Source: Deltaproteobacteria bacterium HGW-Deltaproteobacteria-2
GTDB lineage: Bacteria; Desulfobacterota; Syntrophia; Syntrophales; Smithellaceae
Assembly (NCBI GenBank): GCA_002840505.1
Contig: PHBC01000005.1
Span: 1 to 64,000 of the forward strand
Reading direction: 5' to 3'
Length of the DNA stretch: 64,000 nucleotides
Below are positions 42,965 to 52,423 of this stretch, piece by piece (position 1 is the first letter of the stretch; each line of letters starts with the position of its first letter). Below the pieces are notes generated by a model that was given only the letters and a program-made list of their open reading frames with translations, was not told where the DNA came from and did not search any database. A program made the translations under genes and the position numbers.

Positions 42965-43906
42965 ATGAAATACCACCTTGTTTTGATTTTAGCGCTTATT
43001 CTTCTTACGGCGGGTTGTGCCCATAGCTCCGTCACCTCTTCCGGTGCCTTGCCGGCCGCGAAATTCTCCCCGTCCCCGCAGCCCATTTTGCTTGCTTCTA
43101 CGTCTGAACAAAGTACGGCACAATCAACGGTTGATGCCGTAAATCCCATTGATGATGAGTATAAAGAAGATGAATCGGTTGAGGAATACACTAAAGATGC
43201 TGTTCAGGAAGAGCGAGTGGAAATCGCCGATCCTCTGGAACCGTTCAACAGAGCTATGCATCAGTTTAACGACAAACTGTATTTCTGGGCGCTCAAACCA
43301 GTTGCTCAAGGATACAAAGCAATTGTTCCCGAACCCGCGCGGGTAAGCGTTAAAAATTTCTTTTCCAATCTTGGATTTCCCGCGCGATTTCTGAGCTGCC
43401 TGCTCCAGGCTGATTTCAGCGGCGCGGCCACGGAAACGGGGCGTTTTACTATCAATACTATCTGGGGTATCGGAGGCCTTCTCGATCCTTCTGCCGGTAG
43501 AGAGCTGGATCTTCAGAAGCAGGATACGGACCTGGGGCAGACACTGGGCGTTTGGGGTGTGGGGCAGGGCTTTTATATTGTCTGGCCGGTATTTGGTCCG
43601 TCAAGTCCCCGCGATTCCGTCAGCATTGCCGGCGATTATTTTCTTTATCCGGTTTCTTATATTAGCCCCTGGTACGCAGGTTTGGGAGTAAGGGTTTTCG
43701 AAGAAGTGAATGCCACATCTTTGAGAATCGGCGATTATGAAGCGCTTAAAGACGCGGCCATTGACCCCTATGTGGCGTTTCGCGACGCCTACGCCCAGTA
43801 CCGTTTTAAGAAAATTAAGGCCAGAAAAGCTAAACACAATCCATCCGTGCCCGCGACAGAAAAATCTCCTTCAATCAATCCGATATTGCCGGAAAAAGGA
43901 AATTAA
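42965..43906 (+). CDS. mlaA: MlaA/VacJ outer-membrane lipoprotein
   Basis: 313 residues. Lipobox LLTAGC, a low-complexity linker to about 85, then the VacJ core DPLEPFNRAMHQFNDKLYFWALKPVAQGY, with FFSNLGFPARFLSCLLQ and GIGGLLDPSAGRELDLQKQDTDLGQTLGVWG. Removes phospholipid from the outer leaflet and hands it to MlaC. Completes the Mla set in one place, unlike E. coli. Confidence 0.95.
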   Translation: MKYHLVLILALILLTAGCAHSSVTSSGALPAAKFSPSPQPILLASTSEQSTAQSTVDAVNPIDDEYKEDESVEEYTKDAVQEERVEIADPLEPFNRAMHQFNDKLYFWALKPVAQGYKAIVPEPARVSVKNFFSNLGFPARFLSCLLQADFSGAATETGRFTINTIWGIGGLLDPSAGRELDLQKQDTDLGQTLGVWGVGQGFYIVWPVFGPSSPRDSVSIAGDYFLYPVSYISPWYAGLGVRVFEEVNATSLRIGDYEALKDAAIDPYVAFRDAYAQYRFKKIKARKAKHNPSVPATEKSPSINPILPEKGN

Positions 43907-44707
43907 ATGAAAAGAAAAATTTCTGTGAAAAATTTTTCGACTATTGCCTTCACGGTATTATTTATTTTTGCGATCAGCCCGGTGTCGATGGCGGCTGGAT
44001 TATTCGGTCCGCTACAAACCATTTCTCAAGAAGCCGGCGGATTAAATACTGCCATAGGTTACCGGTATCACGAAGATACGTATAAAAACGGCATTGATCA
44101 TACAGTAAGACGTAATGAGCTTTATTCGCAGGCGGCTTATGGATCGAAAAACATCTGGGAAATATACGCGCGCATAGGTCTTGCGGATATGAAAATTTTC
44201 GATGTTTTCAGTTCCGCGGATGCTTCTATTAAGACCGACAGAGATAATTTTGAAGCAAACTGGGAATTTTTCGGAACTATGGGAGCAAAAGTTTTTTATG
44301 CGATTAATAGCATATTGGGAATAGGAGCTTTTCTTCAGGGGACTTATTTCCCCGGTGATTTTACGGATACTGTTTCAGGAACCGATGGAGGAATACCTTT
44401 TACAGCGGAACTTAAGATGAAAAATTTCTGGGACGCGAATTTCGGTATTGGAATTCAAGCTACTCTTCCATACGGCATAAAGTTTTATGCCGGTCCTTAT
44501 ATATATTATTCCGAGGCCAAGGTATCTTGGCATTCCAATATTTCCAGCCCTGGATATTGGGCCGAAGATGATACTATTCGGAACAAATCAATTGTGGGCG
44601 GATTTGCGGGATTGGATGTACCGCTGCTGAAAGGATTCCGTTTGAATATAGAAGGACAATTTGCAGACAGATTTTCCGCCGGAGTCGCCATAAGCTATAC
44701 ATACTGA
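43907..44707 (+). CDS. Outer-membrane beta-barrel protein, unidentified
   Basis: 266 residues, starting immediately after the mlaA stop. Signal peptide ends at SPVSMAA. The remainder alternates as in small barrels (YSQAAYGSKNIWEIYARIGLADMKIF, IKFYAGPYIYYSEAKVSW) and ends in an aromatic terminal strand (GVAISYTY). Translational coupling to mlaA suggests joint function at the outer membrane; no family is recognised. Confidence 0.7.
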   Translation: MKRKISVKNFSTIAFTVLFIFAISPVSMAAGLFGPLQTISQEAGGLNTAIGYRYHEDTYKNGIDHTVRRNELYSQAAYGSKNIWEIYARIGLADMKIFDVFSSADASIKTDRDNFEANWEFFGTMGAKVFYAINSILGIGAFLQGTYFPGDFTDTVSGTDGGIPFTAELKMKNFWDANFGIGIQATLPYGIKFYAGPYIYYSEAKVSWHSNISSPGYWAEDDTIRNKSIVGGFAGLDVPLLKGFRLNIEGQFADRFSAGVAISYTY

Positions 44708-44827
44708 AGTTGACGGTTTGTTACCCCAATAATATCTATTTAAGCGACCGTTAAAAGTAACTTCCTTGAAACTGCTTGTCGCCGCCCGGAAACAGGCACG
44801 ACGGCAGATAAAAAATGCAAAATACAA

Positions 44828-45544
44828 ATGGACGAATTGAAAGAAAACTTTTTTCAGGTTCGGGACCTCACTAAAGTTTATAAAATGGGAGAGGTGGAAG
44901 TGCACGCGCTGCGCGGCGTTAATCTGGAGTTGTATGCGGGCGAATTGGTTGTTTTGCTTGGTCCTTCGGGGAGCGGCAAATCCACACTGCTCAATATTAT
45001 GGGTGGTCTCGATACGGCGACCGGTGGCTTTGTCTCTTACAGAGGAAAAGAGTTAACCAAAGCAACCGAAAAAGAACTAACGGAATATCGCCGCTTCCAT
45101 GTCGGGTTTGTTTTTCAATTCTACAATCTTATTTCCAGTCTAACAGCCAGAGAAAATGTTTCAGTGGTAACGGAAATTGCCGAAAAACCCATGACTCCGG
45201 AGGCAGCCCTCGACCTTGTCGAATTGAGCGACAGACTAAATCATTTTCCCGCTCAGCTTTCCGGTGGTGAGCAGCAGCGCGTGGCCATAGCGCGCGCCAT
45301 TTCCAAAAATCCGGCAGTACTTTTATGCGATGAACCTACCGGAGCGCTTGATTCCAAAACGGGTGTGGTGGTGCTTCAGGCTCTGGAGCGCATCAATCGC
45401 GACTTGGGAACAGCGACTGCCATTATCACTCATAACGTGGATATTGCCGGCATGGCTGACCGTGTTATTCATTTAAGTAATGGCAAAATTGCGGAAGTGA
45501 CTGTAAACAAGGTAAAGAAATCCGCGAGCGAGCTTCAGTGGTGA
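44828..45544 (+). CDS. LolD/MacB-type ABC transporter ATPase
   Basis: 238 residues. Walker [11 protein letters not shown]-loop [16 protein letters not shown], signature [15 protein letters not shown], Walker [13 protein letters not shown]. The partner permease starts four bases after the stop and an HlyD-type adaptor follows 360 bases further. A mechanotransmission-type exporter of a lipid or lipoprotein-like substrate is likely; the substrate is unknown. Confidence 0.93.
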   Translation: MDELKENFFQVRDLTKVYKMGEVEVHALRGVNLELYAGELVVLLGPSGSGKSTLLNIMGGLDTATGGFVSYRGKELTKATEKELTEYRRFHVGFVFQFYNLISSLTARENVSVVTEIAEKPMTPEAALDLVELSDRLNHFPAQLSGGEQQRVAIARAISKNPAVLLCDEPTGALDSKTGVVVLQALERINRDLGTATAIITHNVDIAGMADRVIHLSNGKIAEVTVNKVKKSASELQW

Positions 45545-45548
45545 GATT

Positions 45549-47912
45549 GTGAAAGCGCTGAACCGAAAACTGTGGCGGGAATTGTGGCAGATGAAAGGCC
45601 AGGTTTTTGCCATCACGCTGGTTGTAGCCAGCGGCGTGGCCACCTTCATCATGTTTATCAGTACCGTGCATTCTCTGGAGTTCACCAGAACCAAATTCTA
45701 CCATGATTATAATTTTGCCGATGTCTTCGTCAATTTAAAGCGCGCCCCGGAAAGCCTGAAAGATAAAATAAAAAATATCAACGGCGTCAATCAACTGGAA
45801 ACTCGCGTTTGCGCTCAAGCCAAGCTGGATATCAAGGGCTTTACCGAATCGGTTACCGGCAAGATAATATCCATTCCCGATGACGGCAAGCCGCTGTTGA
45901 ACCGTCTTTATCTCAGAGCCGGCCGGTTGCCCGATCCCTCCAGAGATGATGAGGTGGTCATCAATGAAACCTTCGCTCAGGCGCACGGCCTTAATCCGTC
46001 GGACCAATTTGCGGCGGTTATCAACGGCAAGTGGAAAAAGCTGACGATTACCGGAATTGCTCTTTCTCCAGAGTACATTCTGCTGATGAAAGCCGGAGCA
46101 ATGAGCCCCGATTTTAAACGCTACGGAGCTTTGTGGATGACACGCAAAGCCATCAGCAGAGCCTACGACATGGATGGCGCGTTCAACGATGTTGTTCTGA
46201 CTCTGTATCCCGGAGCGAAGTTAAGCGATGTTATACGAGACCTTGATAATATTTTGGGACGATACGGTGGTTTCGGCGCCTATGGGCGTAAAGATCAAAT
46301 ATCCCACCGTCTGCTGAGTGAGGAATTCCGGCAACTCAATACCAGCTCTAAAATATTTCCCACGATTTTTATTTGTGTCGCCGCCTTCTTGCTGAATGTC
46401 GTCATGAGCAGAACAATCAACACTCAGCGCGAACAAATCGCCACGCTCAAAGCATTCGGCTACAGTAATATGGATATCGGTGTTCATTATTCGCACCTGG
46501 TCGTCCTGATTATTACCGCTGGCATTTTATGCGGCATAGTGATCGGCATCTGGTTTGGGAAAATGCTGGGCGGCATTTACATGGAAACGTATCGTTTCCC
46601 GGTGCTTATTTACAAATTACATCCGTGGGTGATTATCTCGGCTGTTTTTATCAGCGTTCTCTCCGCGCTTGCCGGGACCGCGCATTCTCTCTGGAGGGCC
46701 TCTGGGCAGCCGCCTGCCGAAGCAATGAGACCGGAAGCTCCGGCAAAATATAGAGTATCGTTCATTGAAAAAACAGGCATCGGCCGCTGGCTTTCACAGC
46801 CATCGCGGATTATCATCCGTAATGTTGAACGAAAACCGGTCAGAACTTTTCTTTCGGTCATTGGTATTGCTGTTGCCTGCGCTACAATGATTTCCGGCGG
46901 ATTCTTTAAAGACTCAGTTGATTACATGGTGCATATTCATTTTGTTCTTTCACAGAAAGAAGACATGACAGTAACTTTTATCGAACCAACGTCCTATAAG
47001 GCAATATACGAACTAAAGGAAACTCAGGGAATCAATGACGGCGAGAGTTTTCGGGTCGTTCCTGTAAACTTAAAATTCGGTCACCGCAGTTATAAAACAG
47101 TTATCAACGGAGTAGAACCGGACAGCCATCTTAGTCTTTTGCTGGATAAGAATCTTAAGATCATTTCCCTACCCTCATCGGGCATTCTGCTGACCGATTA
47201 TCTGGGCGAGATCCTCGGGGTTAAGGTAGGCGATCTTGTGACAGTTGAGGCGCTCGAAGGGTCCAAGGTCATCCGTCAGGTTGAGGTTGTCGCTTTGGCC
47301 AGACAGTATCTGGGTGTGATGGGCTACATGGATTTGGGTGCTCTTAACCGTTTAATGAATGAAGGCGACGCCATATCCGGCGCCTATCTTGTCACGGATT
47401 CGAAATACAGGGAAAAGCTCTTCAGATCTTTCGTGGAAATGCCGCGCGTTTCGGAAATTGTCATCAGAAAGAATGAAATCAACAATGTTTATGAAGTTAT
47501 GGCAAAAGGGATGCTTTTTTTTACTTTTATTGCTACACTAATGGCGTGTTCGATCGCGTTCGGCGTTGTCTATAACGGCGCGAGAATATCCTTATCCGAA
47601 CGAAGTCGCGAGCTTTCCAGCCTGCGTGTGCTTGGATACACGCGCGGCGAGATAGCCTATATTCTTCTGGGAGAACTGGGGCTGATAACACTTGTGGCCA
47701 TTCCTCTGGGGTTTTTTATCGGATATTGGATATGCGCTTATATTGCGCAAGCCCTGGATAACGATCTTTTCCGCGTGCCGCTGATTATAGAGTTAAATAC
47801 ATACGCTCAGGCAGCGGCGGTAGTGCTTGCTTCGGCCTTGATATCGGGATTGATTGTGCGCCGTAAACTCGACCATCTTGATTTGGTGGAGGTTTTAAAA
47901 ACCAGAGAATGA
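45549..47912 (+). CDS. FtsX-like ABC transporter permease (two FtsX domains)
   Basis: 787 residues, GTG start. A first membrane helix (about 16-37), a large periplasmic domain (about 40-260), three helices (about 272-390), a second anchor (about 425-450), a second periplasmic domain and a final three-helix bundle (about 650-770) with LSERSRELSSLRVLGYTRGEIAYILLGE. This is the double-FtsX architecture of long MacB-superfamily permeases. Works with the ATPase upstream. Confidence 0.9.
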   Translation: MKALNRKLWRELWQMKGQVFAITLVVASGVATFIMFISTVHSLEFTRTKFYHDYNFADVFVNLKRAPESLKDKIKNINGVNQLETRVCAQAKLDIKGFTESVTGKIISIPDDGKPLLNRLYLRAGRLPDPSRDDEVVINETFAQAHGLNPSDQFAAVINGKWKKLTITGIALSPEYILLMKAGAMSPDFKRYGALWMTRKAISRAYDMDGAFNDVVLTLYPGAKLSDVIRDLDNILGRYGGFGAYGRKDQISHRLLSEEFRQLNTSSKIFPTIFICVAAFLLNVVMSRTINTQREQIATLKAFGYSNMDIGVHYSHLVVLIITAGILCGIVIGIWFGKMLGGIYMETYRFPVLIYKLHPWVIISAVFISVLSALAGTAHSLWRASGQPPAEAMRPEAPAKYRVSFIEKTGIGRWLSQPSRIIIRNVERKPVRTFLSVIGIAVACATMISGGFFKDSVDYMVHIHFVLSQKEDMTVTFIEPTSYKAIYELKETQGINDGESFRVVPVNLKFGHRSYKTVINGVEPDSHLSLLLDKNLKIISLPSSGILLTDYLGEILGVKVGDLVTVEALEGSKVIRQVEVVALARQYLGVMGYMDLGALNRLMNEGDAISGAYLVTDSKYREKLFRSFVEMPRVSEIVIRKNEINNVYEVMAKGMLFFTFIATLMACSIAFGVVYNGARISLSERSRELSSLRVLGYTRGEIAYILLGELGLITLVAIPLGFFIGYWICAYIAQALDNDLFRVPLIIELNTYAQAAAVVLASALISGLIVRRKLDHLDLVEVLKTRE

Positions 47913-47999
47913 ATGATTATATCGGTCCGATTATAAGTTACTACCTTGCAGGTGGTAATTACCGGCAAGGTAGGAAGTTTGTTGACTATGCGCTCCCCT

Positions 48000-48130
48000 G
48001 CGGGATGCGCTCCCGGTCTTCGGCTAACTTTGTTGGCGGAGCCTGCCCCGGCGCAGGCCGGGGTCGTCGGCAGCCTCGACGTATTATCATATACGCCTGC
48101 GGAGCCTCCAACTTGCCGCCTCGTTATGCA
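48000..48130. repeat. Palindromic repeat family A copy between permease and adaptor genes
   Basis: CTAACTTTGTTGGCGGAGCC, a CCCCGGCGCAGGCCGGGG hairpin, GTCGGCAGCCTCGACGTAT-N-ATACGCCTGCGGAGCC and CCAACTTGCCGCCTCGTTATGC. The 47913-48271 gap also has a small CTACCTTGCAGGTGGTAA...CCGGCAAGGTAGG inverted repeat. No gene is credible here. Confidence 0.6.
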
Positions 48131-48271
48131 TTGACCGTATGTGCAACCGAAGGGAGCACAATAAAAATTGGTTGGTACCGTGGCGGGAATTGACGCCGTA
48201 TAGGCGGCAACTTCAAATCGAAACGATATATTGATAAAAACATGCAATAATCTTAACGGAGAATATTTTTA

Positions 48272-49474
48272 ATGAATCACTCGTTACGCAGAAAAGTATT
48301 AGTAATCAGTGTTTTAACGATAGTTGTCGTCTTGCTTATTTATGGCTTTCTACCTAAAACTCAAACTGTTGATATTGTTTCCGTCACGCGGGGTCCGCTC
48401 CAAATTACGATTGAAGAAGAAGGACGCACTCGACTGAAAGAGCGTTTTACTGTTTCCGCCCCCACGGCCGGATACATGCGGCGCATCAATGTAAAAGTAG
48501 GAGATCCGGTAAAGAAAGGACAAATAGTTGCTGTGTTGGAACCGTTACAGTCGCAGTCGCTTGATCCCCGGAGCCGTGCAACGGCTCAAGCTGCCGTTTC
48601 TTCCGCCGAGGCGACTCTCAATGCCGCGATAGAAAGAGAGCGGATGGCGAAAGCTGATGCCGGTTACATTGAGCAAAGGCTGGAAAGATTAAGAGCTTTA
48701 TATGCCAAAGGTTCTATTTCCAAGGATCAGTTCGATCAGATAGCTTCCGAGGCGCAAAAAGTGAGGGCACTGCAGAATTCGGCTGCGGCAGAAGTGAATG
48801 TCGCCAAATCCGAGTTGGAGCGGGCAAAAATAACATTGCAGAATTTTACAGCGGTTAAAAGAAACAGTAAAAATGATGCTGTTTCGGTATCTGCACCATT
48901 GAGTGGTGCTGTGTTCAGGGTTTACCGCGAAAGTGAAGGTGCGGTAAATATAGGCGAGCCGCTGGTAGATATCGGCGATGTCAAAAATCTGGAAGTCCGT
49001 GTCGAAGTTCTGTCTTCGGATGCGGTCAAAATAAAAAAAGGTACACCGGTTTTGTTCAAACGATGGGGCAGAGATGAACCACTTACAGGCATAGTGCGAC
49101 TGGTTGAACCGGCTGGATTTACAAAAATATCCAGCCTGGGCGTGGAAGAGCAGAGAGTTCTGATTATTGTCGATATTACTTCGCCGTCTCAGAAGTGGAA
49201 TATCCTGGGCGATGGTTTCCGCATGGAAGCTCACTTTATTATATGGGAAGAAAAAAATATCCTTCAGGTTCCCACCAGTGCTCTTTTCCGGTCGGGGACG
49301 GGATGGGCAGTGTTTGTCGCAGAGAAGGGAAAGGCGCGTAAGCGTATAGTTGAGGTTGGTCAGAGAAATGGACTGGCAGCGGAAATCCTGTCCGGATTAA
49401 AAGAAAAAGAAAAAGTGGTTGCCTATCCCGAAGATTCGATCAGTGACGGTACAAAAATCCAGGCAAGAAAATAA
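48272..49474 (+). CDS. HlyD/RND-type periplasmic adaptor protein
   Basis: 400 residues. One N-terminal membrane helix (about 10-28), a lipoyl-like half (SAPTAGYMRRINVKVGDPVKKGQIVAVLEPL), a coiled-coil hairpin (about 105-200), the second lipoyl half (VSAPLSGAVFRVYRESEGAV) and beta-barrel. It probably couples the upstream ABC permease to an outer-membrane channel; no TolC-like gene is in view. Confidence 0.9.
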   Translation: MNHSLRRKVLVISVLTIVVVLLIYGFLPKTQTVDIVSVTRGPLQITIEEEGRTRLKERFTVSAPTAGYMRRINVKVGDPVKKGQIVAVLEPLQSQSLDPRSRATAQAAVSSAEATLNAAIERERMAKADAGYIEQRLERLRALYAKGSISKDQFDQIASEAQKVRALQNSAAAEVNVAKSELERAKITLQNFTAVKRNSKNDAVSVSAPLSGAVFRVYRESEGAVNIGEPLVDIGDVKNLEVRVEVLSSDAVKIKKGTPVLFKRWGRDEPLTGIVRLVEPAGFTKISSLGVEEQRVLIIVDITSPSQKWNILGDGFRMEAHFIIWEEKNILQVPTSALFRSGTGWAVFVAEKGKARKRIVEVGQRNGLAAEILSGLKEKEKVVAYPEDSISDGTKIQARK

Positions 49475-49559
49475 CAATAATTATACGTATAAGTTCCTTT
49501 ATCCTCACGCGTTCTTTATGGTAAAAGTAGCGAACAATTTGATATTATCAGGGGGTTGA

Positions 49560-50084
49560 ATGAAAATATTTGTAATCGTGGGCATGCCCGCGGCGGGGAA
49601 AAATATTGCCCGCACTTATGCTGAATCCAAAGGTTTAATTTATTACGCAACCGGTGACATTGTTCGTACTGAAGTTAAAAAGCGCGGTGCGGCGGACCCT
49701 GTCAGTACAGCTAAAATATCCGATGAACTGCGCGGCCCCGACGGGATGGGTGTCACCAGGCTTGCTTTGGAAAAAATTCTTCAATCCGGCGACGCTGTTG
49801 GCTTTCTGGAAGGTATGCGGTCATGGCCGGAAATAGAACTCATTCGTAAAAAGGCCGATTGCGTGGTAGTCGCTTTTCTGGCGCCTAGAAAATTGCGGTT
49901 GGAACGCATTTGCGTCAGAGGCAGGGCCGATGATTCTCCTGGGGCCTTTGATGAGCGCGATCAGCGGGAAATTGCTTACGGCACAGCTATTCCCATTGCT
50001 CTGGCCGACGCCTACATATTAAATACCAAAACAATGGATGACGCTATAGAACAACTCAATACTATCGTCGAAAAAAAACTGTAA
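49560..50084 (+). CDS. UPF0200-type P-loop nucleotide kinase-like protein
   Basis: 174 residues. The start MKIFVIVGMPAAGKN and YATGDIVRTEVKKRG resemble the archaeal UPF0200 family, related to dephospho-CoA and adenylate kinases. The P-loop ends in Asn instead of Ser/Thr (GMPAAGKN), which would disturb magnesium coordination. ERICVRGRADDSPGAFDERDQREI is the lid-like segment. The substrate is not known. Preceded by GGGGG in a good ribosome position. Confidence 0.75.
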   Translation: MKIFVIVGMPAAGKNIARTYAESKGLIYYATGDIVRTEVKKRGAADPVSTAKISDELRGPDGMGVTRLALEKILQSGDAVGFLEGMRSWPEIELIRKKADCVVVAFLAPRKLRLERICVRGRADDSPGAFDERDQREIAYGTAIPIALADAYILNTKTMDDAIEQLNTIVEKKL

Positions 50085-50152
50085 AAAGGTAAAATCAAGT
50101 ATTTTATGGTCGTTCCTTAATTTGACACAGGCTTAGTAAGGAGGAATAAATT

Positions 50153-50779
50153 ATGTCCCGTTTAAAAATTTACTTTGTCGTTGCTGTGGCCACATTATTT
50201 GTGGCGGGAATTTTTTCATCAACAGTTTTTGCGGCAGCGGAATCGCAGTCTTCGATCGAACAAACTTTTCGAAAGGCTAAACAGGATTATTTGGATAAGA
50301 ACATGAATTCAGCTGCACAACAAATTAAAAATGGTTCATCATTCATGAAAGCTCAGGCTGAAAAAGCATCGGACAAGGGAAAAGAGGCACTGAATGCGTC
50401 GGCCAAAGAATTGGAAAAGCTGGCTGGTGATGTAAAGAAAGGAACAGTGACTTCGGTAAAAAAAATAGAAGAAACCTTTGCGCGTGCCTATGTCGCCCTG
50501 GCTTCGGATTCCCATATCAAATCAACGGAATCATGGGCGAAGAAACAGACGGAAAAAGCAGGCGATGCTCTTGATTCAGCCAACAAATATCTGGAACGCA
50601 GTTTTGACTGGGCCGGTCAAAAAATTGAAACAGGTACGAAAAATGCTATGAAAAAATCCAATGAACTTTCACGAAAATTGAAGAAAAAAGGTAGTGTATT
50701 GGCTGAAGATGTCGGAAAAGGATTGAAAAATGCGGGTGACGAAATTGAAAAATTTGGCAAGAAAATTTCTCCTAAGTGA
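50153..50779 (+). CDS. Secreted amphipathic helical protein, unidentified
   Basis: 208 residues, AAGGAGG ribosome site. Signal peptide ends at VFAAAE. The rest is Lys/Ala/Glu-rich, with heptad or 11-mer-like periodicity (KAQAEKASDKGKEALNASAKELEKLAGDVKKG and similar), basic and almost free of Cys and Pro. It resembles LEA- or apolipoprotein-like helices that bind membranes. No named family recognised. Confidence 0.72.
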   Translation: MSRLKIYFVVAVATLFVAGIFSSTVFAAAESQSSIEQTFRKAKQDYLDKNMNSAAQQIKNGSSFMKAQAEKASDKGKEALNASAKELEKLAGDVKKGTVTSVKKIEETFARAYVALASDSHIKSTESWAKKQTEKAGDALDSANKYLERSFDWAGQKIETGTKNAMKKSNELSRKLKKKGSVLAEDVGKGLKNAGDEIEKFGKKISPK

Positions 50780-50835
50780 AATAGGATAATTGTTGTGCTT
50801 TTTACGTTTACTTTTCCAGGGGTTACTCAACAGAT

Positions 50836-51678
50836 ATGAAAGTAATTCCTGCCAATGCCTCGACCGTAATGCTTTTACGTGCTTGTCCGGATGCCGGAAT
50901 AAAGGATATTGAAGTCCTGATGGTCCAGAGAAACCGCAAGAGCAGCTTTGTTCCGGGTTTTTACGTCTTTCCGGGCGGTGTAGTGGATCCTGGAGATTGT
51001 GAAGTTGGGATGGAGCGCTTTATCCGGGGGATTGACTGTGCAAACGCCACACGGATTCTTTCTGACATGCCGCATCCTGAAAAGGCTCTGGGGGTATGGG
51101 TAGCAGCGATTCGCGAAACGTTTGAGGAAGTGGGAATACTGCTTGCGCAGAAGAAAGATGGTACGCCTGTAACGATCAGGACAGAAGAGGAACGTCGACG
51201 ATTTTGTTATTATCGTCAATCAATCATCGAGAGTAAAATGCGTTTTTCTCAGATGCTGGAGGCGGAGGAACTTCTTCTGCCGCTCGAGCGGCTTCATTAT
51301 TTTTCACACTGGATTACACCTGAATTTTTACCTCTGCGCTACGATGTTCGTTTCTTTGTTACTCAGGTGCCTTCTGATCAAGACGTTATACATGACGGTG
51401 TTGAACTTACTGGCCATGTCTGGATTCGTCCATCGGAGGCGCTCAGGCAATATGAGCAGGGAATATTGGATATGGTTTTGCCTCAGATCATGACACTTGA
51501 GGATATGAAGCGTTGCCAGACAGTTGCGGAGGTTATTGACTCGGCCCGCAAACGCCATATTCCGGCCACGCTGACCAAAATCCAAAGGATTGACGGGAAA
51601 GATGTCGAAGTAATGCCTGACGGATCAGTCTTTGAAAACCGCCCTCCAGTTTATGCCTGGCCTGAGCAGGAGGATTAA
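50836..51678 (+). CDS. Nudix hydrolase (NUDT19-like)
   Basis: 280 residues. The Nudix box is split: FPGGVVDPGD near residue 45, then AAIRETFEEVGILL near 92-105, giving REx2EExG with an insertion before the helix. The spacing is characteristic of the NUDT7/NUDT19 CoA-diphosphatase-like group. Substrate probably CoA esters or other nucleoside diphosphate derivatives. Confidence 0.85.
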   Translation: MKVIPANASTVMLLRACPDAGIKDIEVLMVQRNRKSSFVPGFYVFPGGVVDPGDCEVGMERFIRGIDCANATRILSDMPHPEKALGVWVAAIRETFEEVGILLAQKKDGTPVTIRTEEERRRFCYYRQSIIESKMRFSQMLEAEELLLPLERLHYFSHWITPEFLPLRYDVRFFVTQVPSDQDVIHDGVELTGHVWIRPSEALRQYEQGILDMVLPQIMTLEDMKRCQTVAEVIDSARKRHIPATLTKIQRIDGKDVEVMPDGSVFENRPPVYAWPEQED

Positions 51679-51735
51679 ATTGGCGGACTGTTTTCTTATA
51701 ATTAAACATATATTATATATACAGGTCGTGTATAG

Positions 51736-52287
51736 ATGAAAGCATTACGCGAATGGATTATCAACTTTATATATAAGATTGCAACGGGTACAAAAAGAAT
51801 TCGAGTTATTCTTACCCCGCTGGTCGGCTTTATCTTTTTTTGTATCGTATTACTGCTAATATTTGCCTCTTTTTTTCTGGATCGTTTTTTTGGATTTGGA
51901 GAATTTATTTCCAAGCCTTTGGAAATAGCGATTTCCGTGCCCTTTCTGATTATAGGTTCCTGCTTGTGGTTGTGGTCTGTCGGGAAATTCTTAAAAACAA
52001 AAGGAACGCCTGTGCCGATAAATCCTCCGCCGAAATTGGTAACAGACGGACCTTACGCTTATTCAAGAAACCCGATGTTGACAGGTCTTTTTATGGTCAT
52101 GGCCGGGATTGGCATCTTCTTCGGTTCGGTAACGCTCACATTTATAATGACGCCGCTGTTTATTTTTATGAGCATTCTTGAATTTAAATATATTGAAGAA
52201 CCGGAACTGGCGAAGCGTTTCGGAACACAATACATTGAGTATAAAAAAAAGACGCCCATAATTATTCCTAAGCTTTACAAAAAATAG
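51736..52287 (+). CDS. Isoprenylcysteine carboxyl methyltransferase/PEMT-like membrane methyltransferase
   Basis: 183 residues with four predicted helices. The C-terminal AdoMet motif is LVTDGPYAYSRNPMLTGLF, followed by EEPELAKRFGTQYIEYKKKTP. This is the bacterial ICMT/phospholipid methyltransferase family; true prenyl-Cys substrates are not expected in bacteria. A methyltransferase beside hgcAB is noteworthy but may be chance. Confidence 0.85.
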   Translation: MKALREWIINFIYKIATGTKRIRVILTPLVGFIFFCIVLLLIFASFFLDRFFGFGEFISKPLEIAISVPFLIIGSCLWLWSVGKFLKTKGTPVPINPPPKLVTDGPYAYSRNPMLTGLFMVMAGIGIFFGSVTLTFIMTPLFIFMSILEFKYIEEPELAKRFGTQYIEYKKKTPIIIPKLYKK

Positions 52288-52389
52288 AGAATAATGCAGG
52301 CAATCTTCGCCGCAAGAAACTTTATCGGCGCCGTTATTTCTTAATTTCACTGACATAAATCAATTCTTTTAAAAAAATCATTTTCCCTC

Positions 52390-52417
52390 TTGACAAACTC
52401 AAAATTAGTTGTATTAT
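52390..52417 (+). promoter_or_regulatory. Promoter of the marR-hgcAB unit
   Basis: TTGACA (52390-52395), a 16-base spacer and TATTAT (52412-52417). Transcription would start about seven bases later, at the ATG of the regulator (52424), predicting a leaderless message. Confidence 0.6.
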
Positions 52418-52422
52418 ACAAC
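52408..52422. promoter_or_regulatory. Palindromic operator overlapping the -10
   Basis: GTTGTATTATACAAC is a perfect 7-1-7 palindrome covering the -10 and ending one base before the ATG. Size and position fit autorepression by the MarR protein encoded next. Confidence 0.65.
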
Positions 52423-52423
52423 C

